Below are positions 18,054-25,349 of a stretch of DNA of 32,512 nucleotides, piece by piece. How positions within the stretch are numbered: position 1 is the stretch's first letter; the number at the start of each line of letters is the position of its first letter. This stretch comes from Candidatus Eiseniibacteriota bacterium. Lineage in GTDB: Bacteria > Joyebacterota > Joyebacteria > Joyebacterales > Joyebacteraceae. A program made the position numbers and the translations under genes. The DNA lies in NCBI GenBank assembly GCA_030613615.1, contig JAUWLR010000017.1, positions 1-32,512 on the forward strand. The letters run 5' to 3'. The notes below the pieces were generated by a model. It searched no databases and had not been told where the DNA came from. It saw nothing but the letters and a program-made list of their open reading frames with translations.

Positions 18054-19670
18054 CTAGGGCAGTCTGTCGGCCATCATCCTCCTGAGGGTGGGCAGCGCGC
18101 TGTACCAGAACTCTGAGAAATTACGCTCCATCCGTACGCGAGCCCGCACTGCAGTCACCAGCGATGCGATGATGACCAACAGAAGAACCGCTGCGAGCAA
18201 CGCCTCCCATGCGCCACTGTAGACGCCCGCGAGGAACACGTCCCGGAGCACTTGCAGCCGCTCGCCGGACATCGGCCAGACGGCCCCGGTCCGTTCCTGC
18301 AGAACCGGCCAGGCCAGGAAGGCCAGCGCGACGAGGGCACCCAGGAAGATGTAGTGCGAGACGGACCTCGCACTCGCGGCCGGCCGTGCCAGATCCAGCA
18401 GGCTGTGCGGCGCATGTGTCTCACCGCCGGGCCTCCAGAGGCGCCGCCGGAAGCCCGCCGCGAGGGCCCACTCACCGAGCCTCTCCGTCAGGAACGTTTC
18501 AACATCCCCGCTCAGGGCTGCCACGCGGCCCGGCGCCCGCGCGCTCCTGGTCTCGACAAGCGTGCTGGAGCAGGGGACGTTGCCTGGCGAGTAGCCTTCG
18601 GTCTGCTGAGCTACGCGTTCCAACGCGCTCACATGAATCGCCGGTATCACGCCGTGTTTCTCGCAAGCACGCCATATGTTGCGGGGCTTGTAGCGGTAGA
18701 AGAACGCCAGGCCTCCGCGCGAGTCCGCCAGCTTGTCGTTGACGTTCTCGCGGTCACGATACGCGGCCCGCAACCCGGGGATGAACCGGAGCCCTGCCGC
18801 CTCCGCCTCCCCCATCATCCAGTTGAGCGCAACGAGCGACATGCCGTGCTTGGGGTATCCGCCACCCACGTTCGAGTGCGCTCCCGAGAACCACACTTGA
18901 GTGACACCGGAGCGTGAGTTCTCGCTCTCGTCCCACAGCAGAGGATGGAACGTCGCGCGTTCATCGTCTATCGCGAGCGCCTGGCACGCACGGTCCACGC
19001 GATCATGGAGAGCGTAGTTCGGGAACTTGAAGCGGTAGAAGACCGAGTTCACGAGATCCGCCACTGAGTCATCCGGGAACCCGAGAGCATCAACCGTATC
19101 CCACACCCCGATGAAGTGAATGCGGGGAACATCCTCGTGAAGCCTGCCTCCGACGAAGCGCCACGGCGCGCCCCGACGACGAGCCAGCCAGCGGGACCTC
19201 CTCAGGAGTCTGTCGAGAAACCGCTGCACGACCGTGGAGTAGGTCAGCCGGTAGATCTTGTAGATGCACTTGACGCCGTGCAGAAGGGACTTGTCGCTCT
19301 GGAACCTGGTCCTGTCGAGGAGACCGAACTTGGTGACGATTCCGGCCACCGTCCTCACAGTGAATGCCCCTCTGCTGAACCCGAAGAGCCAGATCCTGTC
19401 CCCGGGCTCGTACGTGCGCGCGAGTTCGGCGTAGAGCTGCCGGACGTTGGCGCTGAAACCGAGCCCGCATGCCCCGCCCAGGAGCTTCAGCGGCTTCCAC
19501 CCCTGACTCCCGACCCCATCGTCATAGAACGTGATCTGGGGGATCCTGCCCGGGTGCACACGGTGGTCGTGCAGCTCCACGGCCTCGTAGAGCTTGAAGA
19601 CGTTCGTGCCGCGGTTCTTGGCCGCGGTGGCGCCTGTCCCGTCCGAGCAGATGACGATGTTCTTGGCCAC
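18054..19670 (-). CDS. DUF2235 alpha/beta hydrolase with two C-terminal membrane segments
   Basis: Member of the DUF2235 hydrolase family, which includes Tle1-type phospholipase effectors. I use the GTG at 19670: GGAGG lies 5 bases upstream and the protein then begins MAKNIVICSDGTG, the family's characteristic opening. The TTG in the ORF track has no ribosome site. The 538 residues include GDRIWLFGFSRGAF (nucleophile Ser99), FIGVWDTVDALG (probable acid) and WFSGAHSNVGGGYP (probable catalytic His). There is no signal peptide. Two hydrophobic helices occur near the C-terminus (YIFLGALVALAFLAWPVL and LLAAVLLLVIIASLVTAV), suggesting an inner-membrane protein with the catalytic domain in the cytoplasm. 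It follows the EEP/lamin-tail gene by 69 bases. No type VI secretion gene, VgrG or immunity gene is visible, so an effector role is not supported here. Confidence 0.85.
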   Translation of the reverse strand: MAKNIVICSDGTGATAAKNRGTNVFKLYEAVELHDHRVHPGRIPQITFYDDGVGSQGWKPLKLLGGACGLGFSANVRQLYAELARTYEPGDRIWLFGFSRGAFTVRTVAGIVTKFGLLDRTRFQSDKSLLHGVKCIYKIYRLTYSTVVQRFLDRLLRRSRWLARRRGAPWRFVGGRLHEDVPRIHFIGVWDTVDALGFPDDSVADLVNSVFYRFKFPNYALHDRVDRACQALAIDDERATFHPLLWDESENSRSGVTQVWFSGAHSNVGGGYPKHGMSLVALNWMMGEAEAAGLRFIPGLRAAYRDRENVNDKLADSRGGLAFFYRYKPRNIWRACEKHGVIPAIHVSALERVAQQTEGYSPGNVPCSSTLVETRSARAPGRVAALSGDVETFLTERLGEWALAAGFRRRLWRPGGETHAPHSLLDLARPAASARSVSHYIFLGALVALAFLAWPVLQERTGAVWPMSGERLQVLRDVFLAGVYSGAWEALLAAVLLLVIIASLVTAVRARVRMERNFSEFWYSALPTLRRMMADRLP

Positions 19671-19739
19671 AGGTACCTCCGTGCGGAAGCGGACCGCGCC
19701 TCCCGGCAATGGGTCCGCCAGGACAGCTCAAGTGTGCTC

Positions 19740-21200
19740 TCAGTCGAAGTAGACGATCTCCCCGCTCGAGACCTTGCCGTAGCTCCTGTGGTCCACCTGA
19801 CCCACACCCGGCTCGACCAGCATGATGGTGTCGCCGCCGTTTGTCAGGTGCATGGGCCGCCCGTTTCTGATCACGCGAACGGTCCCTCCGGGTTCCACGG
19901 TCCCGTCGTCAGCCGTCAGCTTCCAAGCTCCTCCGTCGTCGTCCTCGATCTTCCAGCCCTCCAGAGAACGGGCCGTGGCACCGTAGTTGCGCAGCCAGAC
20001 TTCCTCTCCCTGCGAGTCGACGCCCACCGGGTTGGGGATAACGGCCACGATCCTCAGCCCGAGGGGGATGACCGGCGAGTCCGGGGCCTCCGACGTCGTC
20101 CGAAGCGTCATGACCACGGGGAGGTGGTCCGTGAGAAGGTGGTACTGAGACTCCGAGAGCGTGGGACGCGCCACGCGCAGGCCCGGCCGCACGTCCGTGC
20201 TGCCGTCCGCGAGGGTCACCTCGATCGGGTCATCGAAGATCTCGTTGAGCCCTCGGGAGATGGCGATGTGGTCGAGGAACGTATCGATCGTGTTGTTGTT
20301 GTAGTGCGTGAACGGAACGAGGTCCGCGACTGGATCGCCGAACCGGATGAGATCACGATCGTCCAGACTGTCCCATTCATCGAGCGACAGAGGAGTGCAA
20401 TCCACCGTGAGAATGCGCATCAGCTGCCCGTCCTCTGTCGGGACCTCCAGCTGCCGGAGCCGTCTGCGCCCCTGGCTCGTGTCGGGCCGGATGTTCCAGT
20501 CACCACACAGAACGAGCTGTCGGTCGCCCGTCGCCTGATGGTCCCGAATGTACTGCTCGAGCGCGTCGACCTCGTCCTTCTGAGGGAAGGCGCCACCCGA
20601 CGCCAGGTGGACGATCACCAGGTCGAAGCTCAGTTCGCCGGACACAACAGGCAGAAGCCAGGGTGCCCGATGCGATGCTGCCGTCAGCTCACCGGTCTCC
20701 TCGTCGCGCGGCTGACGCAGATCCGCGAGCAGAACGCTCTCGTCGGGATCGATGGTCACTTCCTCCGCATTCCACAGAACAGCGAACTGCAGGCCGCCGA
20801 TCGCACTGCCGGACTCCCCGTATCCGATCTCGGATTCGTGTGCGTGCCACGTGCCCTGCGTCGTGGCGTTGAGCGCATCGCGAATCTGATGGAGGCGATT
20901 CGACTCGCCGCTCCGACGCTGATGCTCCGAGATGGCAACGATGTCGAGCCCCAGGTCGCCGATGGCCTTCGCGAACGTCTCTGTCAGAATGGTGAAGTCA
21001 TCCTCCTCACCGGCGCCGGGCAGGAACTCCAGTACGTGGGATCCCTCCAGGTTGATGTGACGGAGGTTCCAGCAGCCGAGACGTATGAAACCGTCCCCCA
21101 GCGCCAGCTCATCAGCGAAGACGTCGATAGGCTCAGCATGCGCGAGCGCTGCGCCACAGAGCACGACGACCAGGACTGCGATGAAGATGGTCTTGCTCAC
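19740..21200 (-). CDS. Secreted endonuclease/exonuclease/phosphatase-family protein with lamin-tail domain
   Basis: A DNase I-like phosphodiesterase/phosphatase fold, 486 residues from a GTG with AAGGAGG 6 bases upstream. A signal peptide (FIAVLVVVLCGAALAHA) is followed by the EEP domain (~38-375) with its catalytic signatures: LGCWNLRH, DIVAISEHQ (metal-binding Glu), VIVHLASGG, LCGDWNIRP, DTFLDHIAIS and LLTDHLPVVM. Residues ~395-486 form a lamin-tail (LTD) beta-sandwich (EVWLRNYGATARSLEGWKIED, LTNGGDTIMLVEPG). EEP+LTD architectures are known among extracellular bacterial nucleases. The substrate (DNA, or a phospholipid or phosphate ester) cannot be told apart from the motifs. It carries no FlgD-Ig tail. 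It sits between the patatin gene (116 bases upstream) and the DUF2235 gene (69 bases downstream). Confidence 0.88.
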   Translation of the reverse strand: MSKTIFIAVLVVVLCGAALAHAEPIDVFADELALGDGFIRLGCWNLRHINLEGSHVLEFLPGAGEEDDFTILTETFAKAIGDLGLDIVAISEHQRRSGESNRLHQIRDALNATTQGTWHAHESEIGYGESGSAIGGLQFAVLWNAEEVTIDPDESVLLADLRQPRDEETGELTAASHRAPWLLPVVSGELSFDLVIVHLASGGAFPQKDEVDALEQYIRDHQATGDRQLVLCGDWNIRPDTSQGRRRLRQLEVPTEDGQLMRILTVDCTPLSLDEWDSLDDRDLIRFGDPVADLVPFTHYNNNTIDTFLDHIAISRGLNEIFDDPIEVTLADGSTDVRPGLRVARPTLSESQYHLLTDHLPVVMTLRTTSEAPDSPVIPLGLRIVAVIPNPVGVDSQGEEVWLRNYGATARSLEGWKIEDDDGGAWKLTADDGTVEPGGTVRVIRNGRPMHLTNGGDTIMLVEPGVGQVDHRSYGKVSSGEIVYFD

Positions 21201-21316
21201 GCTTCACCTCCTTGAGCGCACGGGACGGCCGGCTGGCCCACCTGGTAGCTCGTCGATATGTGCTGCTGGAAACGCCGTCATCGGTGAGCCGGTATCGCCA
21301 TCCAGAACTTCCCCGA

Positions 21317-23551
21317 TCAGTTCCGAACGACAGACATGCCAAGAGAGATGTAGGCCGACGAAACGCCGCGCTCGGCCAGCCCCAGCCCGAGATAGAGCGG
21401 ACCCAACAGAGTATCGGCTCCGATGAAGACAGAGCTCGCGTATCGCAGGCCGTCCACACTGACGTCGCCCGCGTCTTCCCACACGTTGCCCACCTCCAGA
21501 GAGGCGCCCGCATAGATGCCCGTCCCGAACGGACGGGGCACACGAACGAACCTGTGGTGGTACAGGATCTCGCCCAACGCGAAGTACGGTCCGAGAAACT
21601 GCCCGCGCTCGTAGCCAGAGAGCGACAGGAACCCTCCAAGCTGGAACTGCTCATAAATGGGCGGCACCGACCCGAGACTCGTTCCTCCCCTGACGACGGC
21701 AACGAGAGCGTGGTCCCCTCGACTGACAGCAGTGCAGGCACTGATCGTCGCCTTGTCGTAGGAGACGTCGGAGCCGAAGTTCTCGCTGAAGAACCGGCCC
21801 CGGAGACTCACGAATGTGCCCGAGCGTGGGAAGCTAAGATTGTCGAGCTGATCGATCGTGAAGCTCCCCGAGTATCCCCCGATCGCTGAGTATCCCCCGA
21901 TTGCGGACGGCGCCGGGAATCCCCGGCGGCTCGCCGCCCTCCGCTGGCCGATGAAAGTGCCGGCCCGGATCTCTCCGTGGTTCCGCAGCTGGATGCCGGC
22001 GTCCATTCCACACTCCAGAACGCCAACGTGATACTCTTCGTCGAACGTTCCATCCGTGAAGGCTTCGAATCGCCGCTGGTTGAAGCCGATCCGCGGAGAG
22101 ACGAAGAACAGCCCCGAGAAGTCCATGGGCTGGTAGAACTCCGTGAAGATCCCGCTCTCCGCCCCGAACCGAAGTTCCGTCCGCCATTCCCCACCGTGCG
22201 GATTGACTCGCGTCGTCAGGAAGCTGGTGAGCGCGGTGAACTCGCTCTTGCCCTTGAAATCGGCCTCCGCGCTGAGGCCCATCCTGACGAAATGAGGACC
22301 CCAGGATTTCTCCTTCACGTCGACGAGCACCGTCTGCGTGTCACCCGTAGGGACCAGCCGGAAACTCACACGCTCGAAGTCGCCGAGCTCGTAGATGCGA
22401 TCCAGATCTTCCCTGAGAACATCGAGCCGCAACGGCACTCCCACCTCCGTCTTGACTACGCCCGCGATGATCCGCGGATCGGCGCGCAGCTCTCCTGTGA
22501 TCTGAATCCGGTCGACGACCCCGGTCCCGCACAACTGCATCATGGGGCACCGTTGGCGTTCCAGGAACGCCCGGTAGTCCTCCTCGCCGACGGACAGGCG
22601 GGCCAGTTCCTCAGTCGCCAGGCGAGCGCCCTCCTCTCCGGCATCGATGGCCGCTGGCACGGCCCGGAAGTCCGCAGGACTCATGTCACCCAGATCGGGA
22701 ACGACCAGGACATCCGAGGGACCCAGGAGCTCACGCTGCTGTTGCGCGTTCTGGTCCATGAGAAGATAGAGACTCTCGATGAGGATCGTGGCGGAGGATG
22801 CGGTCTCCTGGGAAGCACCTGCCTGAGGGGATATGTCGACCGCTATGATGATATCGGCGCCCATGGTTCGAACCAGATCAACGGGCAGATTGCACACGAG
22901 GCCACCGTCCACCAGCATCATCCCATCACGATCGACGGGGGTGAACGCGCCAGGAACGGCCATGCTCGCGCGCATCGCTTCTGCGAGATTGTCCTTCCAT
23001 ATGACGACCCTCTCCCCGGTATCGATGTTGGTCGCCACTGCGCGGAAGGGAATGGGCAGCTCATCGAAGTTCGCGGCTCCGGCGGAGCGCAGGGTCAGCA
23101 CCTCAAAGAGATAGCCCAGTTTCTGGCCGGCAACAAGGCCGGCGGGGAGCTCGAATCCATGCCCACCCAGGCCTAGCTCGAAGTCGAACAGGGCCACCTG
23201 ATCCACCAGCTTTCGCCGGAATGGAAGGTGCCGTCTCGGAGGACTGTCGTCGAACACGTCGTCCCAATCGATCGCCCTCAGATTGGTCTTTATCTCCTGG
23301 GGGGACATGCCGCACGCGTAGAGTCCACCGACTACAGCGCCCATGCTCGTACCAGCAATGTAGTCTACGGGTATCCGGAGCTCTTCTAAGACCTCCAGCA
23401 CGCCGGCGTGCGCGGCGCCGCGCGCGCCCCCGCCACTCAGGACGAGACCGACGCTCGGGCGCGCGGGACCCATAGTCTCCGCACCCGCTCCAGGCGGCAC
23501 AGCGACGAGCACAAGGAGTAGTGCGAAAAAGCTCAGAGCGGGTGAGCGCAA
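21317..23551 (-). CDS. Patatin-POTRA-beta-barrel phospholipase (type Vd autotransporter-like)
   Basis: A surface phospholipase A-like protein with its own outer-membrane domain, the layout of PlpD and FplA. The patatin domain carries the oxyanion loop LSGGGARGAAHAG, the nucleophile motif GTSMG (Ser69) and the DGG dyad (LVDGGL, Asp215). A single POTRA follows (~375-450, VVDRIQITGELRADPRI...LYELGDFERVSF-like), then an Omp85/BamA-type barrel to the C-terminus (FPRSGTFVSLRGRFF, GGFLSLSGYERGQF). I choose the TTG at 23551 because it gives a clean signal peptide (MRSPALSFFALLLVLVAVPP, 744 residues); the track's ATG at 23638 would add a long acidic leader containing a hairpin, and GTG at 23584 is a further option. 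The catalytic pair is intact. An 18-bp tandem repeat in the barrel (21871-21906) duplicates a GGYSAI segment. Confidence 0.9.
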   Translation of the reverse strand: MRSPALSFFALLLVLVAVPPGAGAETMGPARPSVGLVLSGGGARGAAHAGVLEVLEELRIPVDYIAGTSMGAVVGGLYACGMSPQEIKTNLRAIDWDDVFDDSPPRRHLPFRRKLVDQVALFDFELGLGGHGFELPAGLVAGQKLGYLFEVLTLRSAGAANFDELPIPFRAVATNIDTGERVVIWKDNLAEAMRASMAVPGAFTPVDRDGMMLVDGGLVCNLPVDLVRTMGADIIIAVDISPQAGASQETASSATILIESLYLLMDQNAQQQRELLGPSDVLVVPDLGDMSPADFRAVPAAIDAGEEGARLATEELARLSVGEEDYRAFLERQRCPMMQLCGTGVVDRIQITGELRADPRIIAGVVKTEVGVPLRLDVLREDLDRIYELGDFERVSFRLVPTGDTQTVLVDVKEKSWGPHFVRMGLSAEADFKGKSEFTALTSFLTTRVNPHGGEWRTELRFGAESGIFTEFYQPMDFSGLFFVSPRIGFNQRRFEAFTDGTFDEEYHVGVLECGMDAGIQLRNHGEIRAGTFIGQRRAASRRGFPAPSAIGGYSAIGGYSGSFTIDQLDNLSFPRSGTFVSLRGRFFSENFGSDVSYDKATISACTAVSRGDHALVAVVRGGTSLGSVPPIYEQFQLGGFLSLSGYERGQFLGPYFALGEILYHHRFVRVPRPFGTGIYAGASLEVGNVWEDAGDVSVDGLRYASSVFIGADTLLGPLYLGLGLAERGVSSAYISLGMSVVRN

Positions 23552-23599
23552 GGCACCGTCCCCCGGTAGATGTTCTTCGGACACTCGGCCAGGGCGCGC

Positions 23600-23629
23600 A
23601 GAGGGCCTGCTCGTCTGAGCGTGCCCTCT
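23600..23629. other. Stable hairpin upstream of the patatin signal peptide
   Basis: AGAGGGC / GCCCTCT encloses GCTC-gtct-GAGC, giving 11 pairs with a 2+2 internal loop. It lies within the optional N-terminal extension of the patatin ORF, which favours an untranslated role (5' leader or weak terminator for the upstream lipoprotein operon). No U-run follows on the minus strand. Confidence 0.45.
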
Positions 23630-23776
23630 GCATGGCATCGCTGGTGCTCAAGAGTCGGAGCCCGATGCCTTCGCGCGCCGGCTCACGTGGCGAGATCGCC
23701 CTCGACAAGAGCGACTGCCTCGGTGATTCCCACTGCTGGAAGAGGAACGCCGAGAGGCCCGCCTGGCTGCTTTTCG

Positions 23777-24460
23777 CTACTTCGCCGGCGTATTGAAGCT
23801 CACCCCGGCGTTCAGGACGAACATCGTGTTGCCCTCTCCCCCGAGGAGCGAGTTCATGAGCCCGACGTCCACTCCGAGCACGGGCGTGAATGTGCCGGCG
23901 CTTCCCAGCTCGATCTCGGAGCCCAGGAAGAAACCATGCCTCGGGTCCGTCCACTCGCTTGGGATGAAGTCCGGCGAGATGTTCTCGAACCTGTAGATGA
24001 AGTAGGGCGTCACCGTCTCGCTCATCGGCACACTGATTGTCACGGGGAACGACGTGATGTGCACGTCGGCGTCCTCGTGGTAAACGTAACCCTTCATGAC
24101 ACCGAGGGACACGATGGGTGTACCAAGGACCTCGTCTCGGTTGTTCAGCTGCACCTTGGCGTCTCCCCACCAGGTCGAGTAGACCCCCTCGTGGTCGCCC
24201 GTGATGTCCCAGGTGTGGGCGAGACCGACGTCCAGGCCGTCGAGCGCTCCGATCCGGCCGTCCAGTGCCAACAGGTGGAGCATGTCGGAGTCCGACTCAT
24301 CGAGATCGATCAGGCCGTCGTAGGCAATGCCCATCGAGGCCTGGCCCGGGTCGAGGGTCTTGCCCGACCGATGCGAACTCGCAACGCAGCCGAACAAGAA
24401 GACCACGGCCACAAGGAGGAAGAAATAGTCCCTCCAGGAGAGGACGATTCGACCTTTCAT
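23777..24460 (-). CDS. Outer-membrane lipoprotein, probable beta-barrel
   Basis: A 227-residue protein of unknown family. I start at the ATG at 24460: AAGGAGGT lies 5 bases upstream and MKGRIVLSWRDYFFLLVAVV leads into a lipobox (FLFGC, Cys25). The longer ORF-track start reads through the DUF2085 gene in another frame. After the lipid-anchored Cys, the chain alternates hydrophobic and polar residues with many aromatic strand ends (SMGIAYDGLIDL, VGLAHTWDITG, VTPYFIYRFENI, TMFVLNAGVSFN), like an 8- to 10-strand outer-membrane barrel. Its start overlaps the DUF2085 stop as ATGA, a sign of translational coupling. Function unknown. Confidence 0.8.
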   Translation of the reverse strand: MKGRIVLSWRDYFFLLVAVVFLFGCVASSHRSGKTLDPGQASMGIAYDGLIDLDESDSDMLHLLALDGRIGALDGLDVGLAHTWDITGDHEGVYSTWWGDAKVQLNNRDEVLGTPIVSLGVMKGYVYHEDADVHITSFPVTISVPMSETVTPYFIYRFENISPDFIPSEWTDPRHGFFLGSEIELGSAGTFTPVLGVDVGLMNSLLGGEGNTMFVLNAGVSFNTPAK

Positions 24461-25065
24461 CCCGCACCTCCTTCCGAGTAGGATGCGTCCTTCACCGGGA
24501 CGCACCGCGCCAGCCGCAGTCGCACACGCAGCATGCGGACGGCGGTTTCGAGAACCAGCACAACGTTCGCAAGTACGCTGGCCGCACACAGTGAGGTGAG
24601 AAGCGTCCATCCGGAGAGCGTGGCGGCGAGCAATCCGACAGCAAGCGACAGGGACATCACACCAGCTACAGCAAGCGGGGCAGCGCTCCTGGCAACGCCG
24701 ATCGAGATGGTCCACAGACTGCTCCGGTAGGCGACCAGGAGAACGCCCAGCGCGGAACCGCACGCGAGGCCGGTGAGCAACCTCGAATGAGCGGTCGGCG
24801 CGTAGAGACCGAGACGCCCACCGACGCCCCAGTCAAAGGCGAGCGAAGCGACGGCAAGGAGAAGAAGCAGGCGCGTTCCCATCCTCGAGAGGACGAGACC
24901 GCGCCTGAACCACAGTGATGCCACTATGAACGCCGCGATGAAGCCGAGATGGAGACCGATGCAGCGAGGGCAGAGATGAACCAGCTGCCCGTCGATCGTG
25001 AGGAGTATCGACGGGTCCTGATGGCAGAAGCAGCTGAAGACAGTGCGACTCGCTTCCCCGAGCAT
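24457..25065 (-). CDS. DUF2085 integral membrane protein
   Basis: A 202-residue inner-membrane protein of the DUF2085 family. The N-terminus carries the family signature: CFCHQDPSILLTI then HLCPRCIGLHLGF, with CHQ and CPRC Cys/His residues that may bind a metal. Four to five hydrophobic helices follow (IAAFIVASLWF, LLLLLAVASLAFDW, LACGSALGVLLVAY, VAGVMSLSLAVGLLAATL, SVLANVVLVL), ending in a basic tail. The ATG is preceded by GAGGGGG. It is the first clear gene of a two-gene unit with the lipoprotein (ATGA overlap). Biochemical function is unknown for the family; pairing with a lipoprotein suggests envelope work, but that is inference. Confidence 0.85.
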   Translation of the reverse strand: MLGEASRTVFSCFCHQDPSILLTIDGQLVHLCPRCIGLHLGFIAAFIVASLWFRRGLVLSRMGTRLLLLLAVASLAFDWGVGGRLGLYAPTAHSRLLTGLACGSALGVLLVAYRSSLWTISIGVARSAAPLAVAGVMSLSLAVGLLAATLSGWTLLTSLCAASVLANVVLVLETAVRMLRVRLRLARCVPVKDASYSEGGAG

Positions 25066-25097
25066 CGTTCCAGCCCCCTCTCAGGCAGGGACGGACG

Positions 25098-25178
25098 TCA
25101 GAAGCCGCCTTCGAGCGCGACGCCCTGTATCAACACGAAACCATCGTCCTTGTAGACCAGGTTCATGGTGGGTCGCAC
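25098..25178 (-). CDS. Possible 26-codon leader ORF before DUF2085
   Basis: GTG start (or ATG four codons later), 26 residues: MRPTMNLVYKDDGFVLIQGV..., ending GGF before TGA, 32 bases upstream of the DUF2085 start. AGGGAG lies 7 bases before the GTG. A UUCG hairpin sits just upstream. The alternating sequence ending in Phe resembles the last strand of an outer-membrane barrel, so it may instead be the remnant of a lost gene. Evidence is weak and length alone cannot exclude chance. Confidence 0.3.
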   Translation of the reverse strand: MRPTMNLVYKDDGFVLIQGVALEGGF

Positions 25179-25191
25179 CGCGCATCTCCCT

Positions 25192-25207
25192 AGTGACCGA
25201 AGTCACT
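25192..25207 (-). promoter_or_regulatory. UUCG-tetraloop hairpin in the DUF2085 leader
   Basis: On the minus strand AGTGAC-TTCG-GTCACT forms a perfect 6-bp stem closed by C(UUCG)G, one of the most stable RNA tetraloops. It lies directly before the leader ORF's AGGGAG. No U-run follows, so it is not a plain terminator; it may shape the 5' leader. Confidence 0.5.
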
Positions 25208-25222
25208 CAAGACTATGAGGGC

Positions 25223-25251
25223 ACGCTACTACCGGCGGAGTAACAGGTCAA
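25223..25251 (-). promoter_or_regulatory. Weak candidate promoter for the DUF2085 unit
   Basis: Minus-strand TTGACC (25251-25246), 17-base spacer, TAGCGT (25228-25223). The -35 is good (5/6) but the -10 matches only 3/6. The predicted start near 25216 would put the UUCG hairpin and leader ORF inside the transcript. Confidence 0.3.
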
Positions 25252-25279
25252 GGTGAATCGTAACCGGGAATGAACGAAG

Positions 25280-25325
25280 AGACGGACAACGGCCGGACCC
25301 AACAGGGTCCAGCCATCGCCCGTCT
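25280..25325 (-). terminator. Intrinsic terminator after the eight-repeat protein gene
   Basis: Inner stem GGCCGGACCC / GGGTCCAGCC (one G-U pair on the minus strand) with an AACA loop, and outer AGACGG / CCGTCT arms. The minus strand continues CTTCGTTCATTCC. It begins 25 bases after the stop at 25350. Confidence 0.7.
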
Positions 25326-25349
25326 CAGAAAAGCGTGATTCTGATGATG

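Noticed and set aside
18054-19670. T6SS Tle1 effector with immunity partner
   Set aside because: No VgrG, PAAR, Hcp or small lipoprotein immunity gene is adjacent, and the C-terminal membrane helices suggest a resident protein.
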